From: an uncultured Clostridia bacterium
Lineage (GTDB): Bacteria > Bacillota_A > Clostridia > Oscillospirales > Acutalibacteraceae
Direction of reading: 5' to 3'
Assembly: GCA_937891215.1 (NCBI GenBank)
Contig: CALAEU010000069.1
Location: 1 to 13,444 of the forward strand
DNA length: 13,444 nucleotides
Under the pieces are notes generated by a model. That model worked only from the letters and a program-made list of their open reading frames with translations, made no database searches and was not told where the DNA came from. A program made the position numbers and the translations under genes. The stretch's first letter is position 1. Each line of letters starts with the position of its first letter. This document shows positions 1 to 7,712 of the stretch, piece after piece.

Positions 1-303
1 ACTCACGCCCCTGTTAATTGTGATTACTGAACCATCTACACCAGCTTTAAATTCTGATAAATCAAGTGTATCACCGTATGCTTCATTGAATAAAACGTCC
101 GTTTCTTCAAGAATTTTCATAGCATCTGTTTCTGATGTTGAAAGGCTCACAACCTTTTCACCGTCTTTAATTACTAAATCGTAAGATTTTGACGGTTTAG
201 CGAATGCAGTAACTGAAAGGAAAAATAACACTACCACCATAAGAAGTGCAAGACTTCTTTTAGGTAATGGAACTGACCATTCGCCCTTTTTTATAAATGT
301 CAT
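1..303 (-). CDS. DUF348/YabE-like secreted protein, N-terminal part
   Basis: This is the N-terminal 101 residues of a secreted protein that runs off the left edge of the window, so its C-terminus is missing. It begins with ATG at 303, seven to ten bases after a good Shine-Dalgarno (TAAGGAG at 314-320 on the minus strand). Residues 1-16 are polar and basic, 17-35 are a hydrophobic signal segment (LALLMVVVLFFLSVTAFA) with likely cleavage after AFA35. From about residue 38 onward the pattern YDLVIKDGEKVVSLST...ITINRG matches a ubiquitin-like DUF348 repeat, as found in YabE-type proteins that usually continue into G5 and 3D (Rpf-like murein hydrolase) domains. Those domains are not visible here, so the enzymatic role is inferred. 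In B. subtilis yabE sits beside metS and tatD, and this gene lies a few genes from metG and tatD here, which supports the family call. The full gene would act on the cell wall outside the cell. Confidence 0.72.
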   Translation of the reverse strand, partial: MTFIKKGEWSVPLPKRSLALLMVVVLFFLSVTAFAKPSKSYDLVIKDGEKVVSLSTSETDAMKILEETDVLFNEAYGDTLDLSEFKAGVDGSVITINRGVS

Positions 304-325
304 GGTATAAATACTCCTTAAACTA

Positions 326-358
326 GCAATTCCCATAAAAATGTTTTTGCAGGAATTA
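326..358 (-). promoter_or_regulatory. Leader hairpin just upstream of the DUF348 ribosome binding site
   Basis: Bases 327-333 (CAATTCC) and 352-358 (GGAATTA) can pair over seven positions, one of them a G-U wobble in the RNA. An inner stem, AAAAA against TTTTT around 337-347, extends the hairpin. It ends six bases before the Shine-Dalgarno, so it could affect ribosome access. No known riboswitch consensus was recognised in the 155-base leader. A regulatory role is inference only. Confidence 0.3.
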
Positions 359-466
359 CCGTTAATAGATATTCTTGTTCACAATTTAAAACTGAGTTGC
401 CAACCTCAATTAAAAACTATAAACAAAAACATCCGTTTATCTTCTGTTTATCCTATGGCAAGGTGT

Positions 467-494
467 ATTATACCCATTTTTTTGTGATTGTCAA
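467..494 (-). promoter_or_regulatory. Sigma70-type promoter of the DUF348 gene
   Basis: On the minus strand TTGACA (489-494) and TATAAT (467-472) are separated by 16 bases. Both hexamers are perfect. Transcription would start near base 460 and leave a leader of about 155 bases before the DUF348 gene start codon. Confidence 0.75.
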
Positions 495-682
495 ATAATT
501 TGATGTGCTGTAAATTGTTGACTTTGCACAAATCAAGTGTCTGAAATCGACCGCTTTCCCCTATATATTGTATTTTACCCGACAAGTGTCGTATATTATA
601 TTGTGTATTTTTTGTCAAAAGTGCAAAAATTACAATTTGTAACTTTTTGTAATCAAAATATAGTGTAATTTTACATTTTTTA

Positions 683-711
683 TTGACATATACACAATTT
701 AAAGCAATAAT
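683..711 (+). promoter_or_regulatory. Promoter of cca
   Basis: A perfect -35 TTGACA (683-688) is followed after 17 bases by AATAAT (706-711), a five-of-six match to the -10 consensus. The predicted start near 718 gives a leader of about 30 bases with an AAGGA ribosome binding site at 736-740. Confidence 0.6.
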
Positions 712-747
712 ATTATATACAATAATATATAATTCAAGGAATACATT

Positions 748-2064
748 ATGAGAATTGAAATACCTAAAAAAATCAACAACATTATAAGTATTTACGAACA
801 AAGTGGATTTGAAGCCTACTGTGTGGGTGGTAGTATCCGTGACAGTGTAATGGGAATAGATGTAGGCGATTGGGATATTACTACTTCTGCTCTCCCTGAA
901 GAAACAAAAGAACTCTTTAAAGATGAAAAAATAATAGAAACAGGAATTAAACACGGAACTGTTTCTATTATAAAAGACCACGAAGCAATAGAAGTTACAA
1001 CTTTCAGAATTGATGGTGAATATTCTGACAACCGCCACCCAGAGCAAGTATCTTTCACTAGAAATCTTAGTGAGGATTTAAAAAGGCGCGATTTTACAAT
1101 TAATACTTTAGCTTATTCTCACCCTGCTGGGCTTGTGGATTTATATGGCGGTCTTTCTGATATAGAAAACAAAATAATTAGAACTGTAGGAAATCCAGAA
1201 GAAAGATTTCTGGAAGACGGTCTTCGCATTATGAGAGCGTTGCGTTTTGCTTCTACTCTTGGTTTTACAATTGAAGAAGAAACCAAAAAAGCAATACACA
1301 AACAAAAAAACTTATTAAAAAACATTTCTGTCGAGAGAATATCGGTTGAACTTATTAAACTTCTTATGGGTAACAACGCATTTAATATTCTCACAGAATT
1401 TCCTGATGTATTTGCTGTATTTATTCCTGAAATTTTACCTTGTATCAACTTTAAACAATACGGAAAAAAACATAGTTTTGATGTATGGACTCATATATGC
1501 CATACTGTTGATACAATTCCTCAGGATAAAGTTTTAAGACTTACTATGCTTTTGCACGATTTAGGTAAAGTGCCTACACATAAATTAAACGAAAATGGTG
1601 ACAGTACATTTAAAAATCACGCGTTAGTCGGTGGCGAAATGGCAAAAGAAATTTTAACGAGACTTCGTTTTGATAAAAAGACTATTAACCGCGTTTCGTT
1701 TTTAGTAAGTCATCACGATTTTGAACCACCTGAAACAAAAATTGAATTAAAGAAAAAAATGAAAATATTAACCCCTGAAGATGTAAAAACTTTGCTTATT
1801 ATAAAAAAGAGTGACCGCGGTGCTCTTTCAGAAAGCTACCGAGATATAAATAAAGAATCTGAGCAGGTTTTAGTGTGGCTTAAAGAAATCGAAGAAAATA
1901 ATGAATGTGTTACTATATGTCAGTTAAAAATAAACGGAAACGATTTAATAAAACTTGGTTTCAAAAATGAAGAAATCGGCAAAAAATTAGACTATCTTTT
2001 AGATTGTGTAATCGAAGAAAAGGTAACAAACACAAAACAGGCTCTTTTAAGTTTTTTAAGTTGA
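748..2064 (+). CDS. cca: CCA tRNA nucleotidyltransferase with HD domain
   Basis: This 438-residue cytoplasmic enzyme adds or repairs the CCA 3' end of tRNAs using CTP and ATP. The N-terminal nucleotidyltransferase domain has the flexible-loop motif GGSxR at 27-31 and the two metal-binding aspartates as DWD at 41-43. RRDFTINTLAY (about residues 112-122) and EDGLRIMRALRF (about 157-168) are the conserved motifs of class II poly(A)polymerase/CCA enzymes, including the EDxxR base-selection motif. The C-terminal half contains an HD domain (LLHDLGK, His270-Asp271, and a later SHHD), which in other CCA enzymes gives phosphohydrolase activity. The length fits the HD-containing bacterial form. The ATG at 748 follows AAGGA by seven bases. 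The stop codon overlaps the -35 box of the next gene, with no terminator between them, so read-through into the GH2 gene is likely. The family call is firm; any HD activity is inferred. Confidence 0.95.
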   Translation: MRIEIPKKINNIISIYEQSGFEAYCVGGSIRDSVMGIDVGDWDITTSALPEETKELFKDEKIIETGIKHGTVSIIKDHEAIEVTTFRIDGEYSDNRHPEQVSFTRNLSEDLKRRDFTINTLAYSHPAGLVDLYGGLSDIENKIIRTVGNPEERFLEDGLRIMRALRFASTLGFTIEEETKKAIHKQKNLLKNISVERISVELIKLLMGNNAFNILTEFPDVFAVFIPEILPCINFKQYGKKHSFDVWTHICHTVDTIPQDKVLRLTMLLHDLGKVPTHKLNENGDSTFKNHALVGGEMAKEILTRLRFDKKTINRVSFLVSHHDFEPPETKIELKKKMKILTPEDVKTLLIIKKSDRGALSESYRDINKESEQVLVWLKEIEENNECVTICQLKINGNDLIKLGFKNEEIGKKLDYLLDCVIEEKVTNTKQALLSFLS

Positions 2065-2089
2065 CATTACTATTATAATGGTATAAAAT
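2061..2089 (+). promoter_or_regulatory. Likely promoter of the GH2 beta-galactosidase-type gene
   Basis: TTGACA at 2061-2066 overlaps the cca stop codon. After 17 bases comes TAAAAT (2084-2089), a five-of-six -10 box. This gives the GH2 gene its own promoter within the short gap after cca. Confidence 0.5.
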
Positions 2090-2122
2090 GTACTCAATTA
2101 TAAATTATATTATAATGGTATA
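2071..2122. repeat. 15-bp direct repeat upstream of the GH2 gene
   Basis: TATTATAATGGTATA occurs at 2071-2085 and again, identically, at 2108-2122, with starts 37 bases apart. The first copy lies between the proposed -35 and -10 boxes and partly covers the -10. The second copy lies just downstream of the expected transcription start. This arrangement could suit a regulator binding two sites, but the sequence is AT-rich and some chance similarity is possible. Confidence 0.5.
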
Positions 2123-2148
2123 TTATATGCCAGAAAAAAGGTGATAAA

Positions 2149-4506
2149 ATGCGTAAGTCTTGGCCTCTTAACTTTGAATGGAAGTATTCTCCAGAATTTT
2201 CAGAAGAAATGACAAAAGCAAAATTCAATGACAAATCTTTTGAATCAGTGGATATTCCACACACTAACAAAGAAATTCCTTTAAACTATTTCGATGAAAA
2301 ATGCTACCAGTTTGTAAGCTGTTACCGTAAGCATTTTGATTTACCAAAGAAAGATGGTAAAAAGTATATTCTTCATTTTGAAGGTGCAGCGGTTTATTCA
2401 AAAGTTTATTTAAACGATGAATTTTTAGGTGAATATAAAGGCGCTTACAACCGTTTTTCATTTGATATTACAGATGTTGTAAATAAAAAGAATAATGTTC
2501 TTGTCGTTGAATTAGACTCAACTGAAAGACCTGAAATCCCTCCTTTTGGTAATGTAGTTGACTACCTTGTTTATGGTGGTATATATCGTGAAGTATGGAT
2601 TGAAGAATTAAGTGAAATTTATATTTCAGATGTATTCGTAAGAACATTAAATATTCACCAACCTAAAAAAGTACTCGATATGGATGTTACTTTCTCACAA
2701 AGTACAGAGGGTATTCTTAAATTCCGTTTAGAAAAAGACGGTAACACAATCGGTGAAAAAGAATGTAAAGTAAAAGGTACCGTTATAAATGCCAAATGGG
2801 CAGTTTCCGACGTTAAACTCTGGGATATAAATAACCCTGAACTTTATAATCTTTATGTTTCATTCAACAATGAAGATGAATACAAAGTACGCTTTGGTTT
2901 CAGGGAGGTTAAATTCAGAAAAGATGGGTTCTACCTTAATGGTAAAAAGATTAAAATACGTGGTCTTAACCGTCACCAGAGCTACCCTTATGTTGGTTAC
3001 GCTATGCCTGAAAACGTCCAGAAAGCAGACGCTGACTTACTAAAATATAAATTAGGTGTAAATTTAGTCAGAACTTCTCACTATCCTAACAGTGTTCACT
3101 TCCTCGACCGCTGTGACGAAATAGGTCTTTTGGTATTTACAGAAATGCCAAGCTGGCAATTTTTGGGTGAAGGCGAATGGCGTGATATCTGTCTTGACAA
3201 TGTTAAGAGAATGGTTATCCGTGACAGAAATCACCCATCAGTAATTCTCTGGGGTGTTCGTGTAAACGAAGGTCTTGACTGTGACGAATTTTACGCTGAA
3301 ACAAATAAAATGGCTCGTTCACTTGACGATACCCGTCAAACCGGTGGCGTAAGAAATATTCCAAGAAGCCATTTACTTGAAGATGTTTACACATATAACG
3401 ACTTTTCACATTCAGGTGGTGCAGTGCACCTTTTACCACCTGCAATTGTAACAGGTTTCAGCGCTCCTTACTTAGTTACTGAACACAATGGTCATATGTT
3501 CCCTACAAAATCATTTGACCGTGAAGCATTAAGAACAGAACACGCTTTAAGACACACAAGAGTTCTTAATACTGCTTATGGCGATGACAGAATAAGCGGT
3601 GCTATTGGTTGGTGTATGGCAGACTACAACACACACAAAGACTTCGGCAGTGGTGACAAAATCTGCTATCACGGTGTTACAGATATGTTCCGTGTACCAA
3701 AACTCGGTGCTGCAGTTTATCGTTCACAACAAGAAAACGAACCATATTTAGAAGTTACTTCTGCTATGGATATTGGTGAGCATCCAGGCGGAGTTATCGG
3801 TAAGGTTTACATTTACTCTAACTGTGATTATGTTAAACTTTATAAAAATGGTAAATATACAAGTACAGTTTACCCTAGCGAATCCCCATTTAAAAATCTT
3901 CCACACCCACCTGTTATTGCTGCAGACTTTATCGGTGATGCATTAACAGAAGTTGACAAATTAGACGCTACAACTGCTTCACTTTTAAAACCTGCTCTTG
4001 TTGCAGCACAAATGGAACAGTTCAAAATGCCACCACACAACTTCTTACTCGCTGGTGCTGCTATGGTTACAGGCAGACTTTCATTTAACAGAATGTTTGA
4101 CCTTGTTACAAAATATATCGGCGGTTGGGGTGAACAACAAATCACTTACCGCTTTGAAGGTTACAAAGATGGTGAATGTGTTGCTACTGTTGTAAGAACT
4201 GCGGTTGAATCGCTTAATTTAGAAGTTAATGCAGATTCATACACTTTAAAAGAGGGCGACACTTACGATGCTACAAGAATTGAACTTGTAGTAAAAGACC
4301 AGAACGGAAACAGAGTCCCTTTTGTTGACAGTTCTGTAAAAGTTACTGTTGACGGCCCTGCTACTGTTATAGGTCCATCTGAATTCCCTCTTATCGGTGG
4401 CGATAGAGCATTCTGGCTTAGAACAAATGGTAAAAAAGGTAAAATTAAAGTTACAATAAACGCATCAGGAATTGAAGAAAAAACAATTGAATTAATTTCT
4501 GAATAA
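2149..4506 (+). CDS. Glycoside hydrolase family 2, beta-galactosidase-type
   Basis: This 785-residue GH2 enzyme probably hydrolyses beta-galactosides or related oligosaccharides; the exact substrate cannot be read from sequence. It has an N-terminal sugar-binding jelly-roll (about 40-180), an immunoglobulin-like domain (about 185-260) ending in FGFREV, and the TIM barrel (about 265-530). RTSHYPNS is conserved, the acid/base is Glu374 in NHPSVILWGVRVNEG, and the nucleophile is Glu445 in TEHNGHMFPTK. After the barrel a DUF4982-like beta domain appears to be interrupted by a helix-rich segment (about 580-665). A C-terminal Ig-like domain closes the protein. There is no signal peptide, so it acts in the cytoplasm on imported sugars, although no transporter is adjacent. 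AAGGTGAT lies just before the ATG at 2149. It sits between cca and metG, an unusual place for a glycosidase. The glucuronidase N-x-K motif was not seen, so a beta-glucuronidase is less likely. Confidence 0.9.
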   Translation: MRKSWPLNFEWKYSPEFSEEMTKAKFNDKSFESVDIPHTNKEIPLNYFDEKCYQFVSCYRKHFDLPKKDGKKYILHFEGAAVYSKVYLNDEFLGEYKGAYNRFSFDITDVVNKKNNVLVVELDSTERPEIPPFGNVVDYLVYGGIYREVWIEELSEIYISDVFVRTLNIHQPKKVLDMDVTFSQSTEGILKFRLEKDGNTIGEKECKVKGTVINAKWAVSDVKLWDINNPELYNLYVSFNNEDEYKVRFGFREVKFRKDGFYLNGKKIKIRGLNRHQSYPYVGYAMPENVQKADADLLKYKLGVNLVRTSHYPNSVHFLDRCDEIGLLVFTEMPSWQFLGEGEWRDICLDNVKRMVIRDRNHPSVILWGVRVNEGLDCDEFYAETNKMARSLDDTRQTGGVRNIPRSHLLEDVYTYNDFSHSGGAVHLLPPAIVTGFSAPYLVTEHNGHMFPTKSFDREALRTEHALRHTRVLNTAYGDDRISGAIGWCMADYNTHKDFGSGDKICYHGVTDMFRVPKLGAAVYRSQQENEPYLEVTSAMDIGEHPGGVIGKVYIYSNCDYVKLYKNGKYTSTVYPSESPFKNLPHPPVIAADFIGDALTEVDKLDATTASLLKPALVAAQMEQFKMPPHNFLLAGAAMVTGRLSFNRMFDLVTKYIGGWGEQQITYRFEGYKDGECVATVVRTAVESLNLEVNADSYTLKEGDTYDATRIELVVKDQNGNRVPFVDSSVKVTVDGPATVIGPSEFPLIGGDRAFWLRTNGKKGKIKVTINASGIEEKTIELISE

Positions 4507-4549
4507 TTAAATTTATAAACACTCAAATCAGATAGGAATGAAAATCACA

Positions 4550-6484
4550 ATGGAAAAAAAGCCGTATTATATTACAACTGCTATTGCTTACACATCAAGA
4601 AAACCACACATCGGCAACTCTTACGAAATCGTTTTAGCCGATGCCCTTGCAAGATTCAAACGAATGCAGGGTTATGATGTATTTTTCCAGACTGGTACTG
4701 ATGAGCACGGTCAAAAAATCGAAGAATATGCTGCTGAAGCAGGAATTTCTCCAAAAGAATATGTTGACAAAGTTGCTGGTGAAATAAAAGGCGTTTGCGA
4801 TTGTCTTAACACAACTTATGACAAATTCATAAGAACAACTGACGAAGACCACGAAAAATCAGTACAGAAAATTTTTGAAAAACTTTATAATCAGGGCGAT
4901 GTTTACAAAAGTGAATATGAAGGCTGGTACTGTGTACCTTGCGAAAGTTTCTTTACAGACTCTCAGTTAGTTGATGGCAAATGCCCTGACTGTGGCAGAG
5001 AAGTAAGAAAAGAAAAAGAAGAAGCATACTTCTTCAAAATGAGTAAATATCAGAAACAATTAGAAGAATACATTGAACAGAATCCTGACTTCATTTATCC
5101 TGAAAGTCGTAAAAAGGAAATGATAAATAACTTTATAAAACCTGGTCTTCAGGATTTATGTATTTCACGTTCAACTTTCAAGTGGGGTATTCCATTCCCT
5201 AATGACCCGAAACATGTTATTTATGTATGGGTAGATGCACTTCTTAACTACATCACAGGTCTTGGTTACAATCCTGATAATCAACCTGATATGTACAAAA
5301 AATACTGGCCAGCAGATGTTCACATTATTGGTAAAGATATTCTTCGTTTCCATACAATTTACTGGCCAATTATGCTTATGGCATTAGGTGAGCCACTTCC
5401 AAAACAAGTTTTTGGTCACCCGTGGCTTCTTTCCGGTGAAGATAAAATGTCAAAGTCACGCGGTAATGTTATTTACGCTGACGACCTTTGCGACCGTTTC
5501 GGTGTTGACGCAATCCGTTATTATCTTCTTTCAGAAATGCCTCACGCTCAGGATGGTTCTATAACTTACACTACAATTATCGAGCGTTTCAATTCAGACC
5601 TCGCTAATACTTTAGGTAACCTTGTTAACCGTACTATTGCTATGAATAATAAGTATTTTGACGGTGTAATTCAATCACCTGTAGCGGAAGAAGAATTAGA
5701 CAAAGAATTAAAAGAAATGGCTCTTTCTGTTCTTCCTGAAGTTACAAAACTTCTTGATACTTACAGAGTTAGCGATGCTCTTTCAAAAATCTTTGAACTC
5801 GCAAAAAGATGCAACAAATACATTGACGAAACAATGCCTTGGGCACTCGCTAAGGACGAGGACAAAAAAGCTCGTCTTGGCACAGTTCTTTACAATTTAC
5901 TTGAGAGTATCCGCTTTATAGCAGTTTTATTAAAACCATTTATGCCAACTACTAGTGACGCTATATTCTCACAAATCAATTGTAATATTGATGATTTAGA
6001 TTCACTCGGAAGTTTCGGTAAATTAGTAGCAGGTAGCAAAGTCGGTGACGCAACACCGCTCTTTAACCGTCTTGATGTTGAAAAGACTTTAGCAGAAATC
6101 GAAGCATCTCTTCCTGAAGTAAAAGAAGAAGAGGAAGAAAAAACAATAGTAGGTCTTAAAGAGATTGAATTTGACGATTTTGCTAAAGTTGAACTCAGAG
6201 TTGCAAAGGTTATTGACTGCGAACCAATTAAAAAGGCTAAAAAACTTTTAAAACTCACACTTGATGATGGTACAAAAGAACCAAGAACAGTAGCATCTGG
6301 TATTGCTCAGTGGTATAAACCAGAAGACCTTATTGGCAAGAGCGTTGTTATTGTTGCAAACCTTAAACCAAGAACACTTTGCGGTGTTGAAAGTAAAGGT
6401 ATGGTTTTAGCAGGTGAAATTACTGAAGATGATATTAAAGTTCTCTTTGTTGACGGTATGCCAGCAGGTACAATGTTAGGTTGA
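4550..6484 (+). CDS. metG: Methionyl-tRNA synthetase
   Basis: This enzyme charges tRNA-Met with methionine in the cytoplasm. From the ATG at 4550 it is 644 residues. The class I Rossmann fold carries HIGN at 20-23 (a variant of HIGH) and KMSKS at 299-303. The connective insertion holds one zinc knuckle, Cys128-x2-Cys131 and Cys145-x2-Cys148. An anticodon-binding helical domain follows, then an acidic linker (EEEEEK) and a C-terminal OB-fold tRNA-binding domain (about 541-644, FDDFAKVELRVAKV) that usually mediates dimerisation. An in-frame ATG also exists at 4538, but AGGA (4534-4537) directly abuts it with no spacing, whereas it stands 12 bases before 4550, and family members begin just before the KPYYITT motif. 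No strong promoter or terminator separates it from the upstream GH2 gene, and tatD follows after four bases. Confidence 0.95.
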   Translation: MEKKPYYITTAIAYTSRKPHIGNSYEIVLADALARFKRMQGYDVFFQTGTDEHGQKIEEYAAEAGISPKEYVDKVAGEIKGVCDCLNTTYDKFIRTTDEDHEKSVQKIFEKLYNQGDVYKSEYEGWYCVPCESFFTDSQLVDGKCPDCGREVRKEKEEAYFFKMSKYQKQLEEYIEQNPDFIYPESRKKEMINNFIKPGLQDLCISRSTFKWGIPFPNDPKHVIYVWVDALLNYITGLGYNPDNQPDMYKKYWPADVHIIGKDILRFHTIYWPIMLMALGEPLPKQVFGHPWLLSGEDKMSKSRGNVIYADDLCDRFGVDAIRYYLLSEMPHAQDGSITYTTIIERFNSDLANTLGNLVNRTIAMNNKYFDGVIQSPVAEEELDKELKEMALSVLPEVTKLLDTYRVSDALSKIFELAKRCNKYIDETMPWALAKDEDKKARLGTVLYNLLESIRFIAVLLKPFMPTTSDAIFSQINCNIDDLDSLGSFGKLVAGSKVGDATPLFNRLDVEKTLAEIEASLPEVKEEEEEKTIVGLKEIEFDDFAKVELRVAKVIDCEPIKKAKKLLKLTLDDGTKEPRTVASGIAQWYKPEDLIGKSVVIVANLKPRTLCGVESKGMVLAGEITEDDIKVLFVDGMPAGTMLG

Positions 6485-6488
6485 ATTT

Positions 6489-7265
6489 ATGGACTTCATT
6501 TTTGATACTCACGCTCATTATAACGATAAAGCATTTAATGAAGACAGAACCACTTTGCTCGACTCTTTTTCAGAGTCGGGCATTTTGGGTGTAATAAATT
6601 GCGGAACAGATATTGAGTCTTCAAAAAAATCAATCGAACTTTCCGAGCAATATGATTTTATGTACTGTGCGGTAGGTTTTCACCCTGAAGATATAAATAA
6701 AGCACACACAAATTATATTGAAGAAATAAAAGAACTTTCAAAGCACAAAAAATGCGTTGCAATAGGTGAAATCGGGCTTGATTATTACTGGGTAAAAGAC
6801 AATAAAGAGGAACAAAAAAGAATTTTTACAGAACAGATTATTTTAGCAAATGAATTGAATTTACCTGTTATTGTTCATTCAAGAGATGCCCATAATGATA
6901 CACTTGAAATTCTCAAAAAGTACAAACCAAAGGGTGTTCTTCATTGTTTTTCTGGCAGTGTAGAAATTATGAAAGACGTTTTAAAACTTGGGATGTATAT
7001 AGGTCTTGGTGGTGCAGTTACTTTTAAAAATGCAAGAGTACCTTTAGAGGTTGCAAAAAACTTACCTCTAGAAAGACTTCTTTTAGAAACCGACTGCCCT
7101 TATATGAGCCCTGTGCCATATAGAGGTAAAAGAAATCAGAGCACTTATATCTCTTTTGTGGCAGAAAAAATAGCAGAAGTGAAAAATCTTACAAAAGAAG
7201 AAATTCTCACAACTGCTAACAACAATGCTTTTAATTTATTTGGTATCAATAACACTAACTTATAA
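6489..7265 (+). CDS. tatD: TatD family metal-dependent hydrolase
   Basis: This 258-residue TIM-barrel amidohydrolase-superfamily enzyme belongs to the TatD family, whose studied members are metal-dependent DNases/exonucleases. Visible metal ligands are His8 and His10 (DTHAHYND), Glu94 (GEIGLDYYW), His130 (VIVHSRDA), His152 (LHCFSG) and Asp202 (ETDCPYMSP). All family signatures are present and the length is normal. The start is four bases after the metG stop, with AGG just upstream inside the metG end, so the two are translationally close and surely co-transcribed. The metG-tatD pairing is conserved in Firmicutes. The stop overlaps by 11 bases the end of the opposing small gene. A more specific cellular role (DNA repair, RNA 3' processing) is not deducible here. 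Confidence 0.93.
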   Translation: MDFIFDTHAHYNDKAFNEDRTTLLDSFSESGILGVINCGTDIESSKKSIELSEQYDFMYCAVGFHPEDINKAHTNYIEEIKELSKHKKCVAIGEIGLDYYWVKDNKEEQKRIFTEQIILANELNLPVIVHSRDAHNDTLEILKKYKPKGVLHCFSGSVEIMKDVLKLGMYIGLGGAVTFKNARVPLEVAKNLPLERLLLETDCPYMSPVPYRGKRNQSTYISFVAEKIAEVKNLTKEEILTTANNNAFNLFGINNTNL

Positions 7266-7590
7266 TTTCTTTTAAACTCTCCCCTGCGTTTTCTTTATCA
7301 ATTATCTTTATAAATCCGTAATAGCCATACATTGAGTCTATTTTTTCTAAAAACTCTTCACTTACACCGTAGTTTATAATTACTACGGTGCATTTTTTAT
7401 GTATTCCCGAAAAGTCAAGAAATTCTCTCAAATTTTCTATGTGTATAAAAATTTCATCACTTTCATTACAAACGGGTAATAATAATGTAAACTGCTCTTC
7501 TTTAAATGTAATAAACTTAAATATAAAAAATCTTAAAATACTTAAAATTCCTATTATTGCAAATATGAGAGTAAATATTTCTGTATTCAA
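7255..7590 (-). CDS. Small membrane-anchored protein of unknown function
   Basis: I do not recognise this 111-residue protein. Residues about 4-27 (EIFTLIFAIIGILSILRFFIFKF) form one N-terminal membrane helix. The remaining 80 residues look like a small cytoplasmic alpha/beta domain (FTLLLPVCNESDEIFIHIEN, CTVVIINYG, EFLEKIDSMYGYYGFIKIID). The start codon is TTG at 7590, chosen because an ideal AGGAGGT (7597-7603) precedes it by seven bases on the minus strand; no ATG is better placed. The strong ribosome binding site argues that it is a real gene. It converges on tatD with an 11-base overlap and diverges from the second GH2 gene. The beta-strand-like LLLPVCNESDE slightly recalls the opening of GT2-type domains, but it is too short for one, so no function is proposed. 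Confidence 0.7.
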   Translation of the reverse strand: MNTEIFTLIFAIIGILSILRFFIFKFITFKEEQFTLLLPVCNESDEIFIHIENLREFLDFSGIHKKCTVVIINYGVSEEFLEKIDSMYGYYGFIKIIDKENAGESLKEIIS

Positions 7591-7642
7591 ATCACCACCT
7601 CCTATAATGCATTTTATTCCATCAGCACTAATTTGGTGATTT
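7589..7642 (-). promoter_or_regulatory. 8-bp inverted repeat around the small gene's ribosome binding site
   Basis: AAATCACC (7589-7596) and GGTGATTT (7635-7642) are perfect reverse complements. On the minus-strand transcript the downstream arm lies between the Shine-Dalgarno and the TTG start, covering two bases of it, so pairing could hinder initiation. The transcription start is unknown, so it is not certain that both arms are in the mRNA. Confidence 0.3.
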
Positions 7643-7645
7643 TTA

Positions 7646-7674
7646 TTGAAAATTGGACGTGTTTGTGGTAATAT
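7646..7674 (+). promoter_or_regulatory. Promoter of the second GH2 gene
   Basis: TTGAAA (7646-7651) and TAATAT (7669-7674) are spaced by 17 bases. A start near 7681 gives a short leader before the GGAGG ribosome binding site at 7703-7707. Confidence 0.5.
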
Positions 7675-7712
7675 GATTGTGTATTGATTTAAATTTCTTT
7701 TCGGAGGGTATT

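Larger units (their letters stand above)
304..747. other. Divergent intergenic region between the DUF348 gene and cca
   Basis: This 444-base AT-rich gap holds the promoter and long leader of the leftward DUF348 gene and the promoter of rightward cca. Between the two promoters (495-682) there is no supported gene. One AT-rich 9-bp inverted repeat (AAAATTACA at 626-634, TGTAATTTT at 664-672) ends eleven bases before the cca -35 box. A short GACA/TGTC hairpin lies near 580-590. Antisense reading frames across the region are low-complexity and have no convincing start or family resemblance. Confidence 0.6.

Noticed and set aside
448..1047. 199-residue minus-strand reading frame over the cca upstream region
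   Set aside because: Low-complexity Phe/Tyr-rich translation antisense to cca and its promoter, with no ribosome binding site.
4538..4549. ATG at 4538 as the start of metG
   Set aside because: The AGGA ribosome binding site directly touches this ATG. It is placed acceptably for the ATG at 4550, which also fits the family N-terminus.
7677..7712. ATG at 7677 as the start of the second GH2 gene
   Set aside because: It overlaps the predicted promoter and transcription start, has no Shine-Dalgarno, and a strong GGAGG precedes the ATG at 7713.
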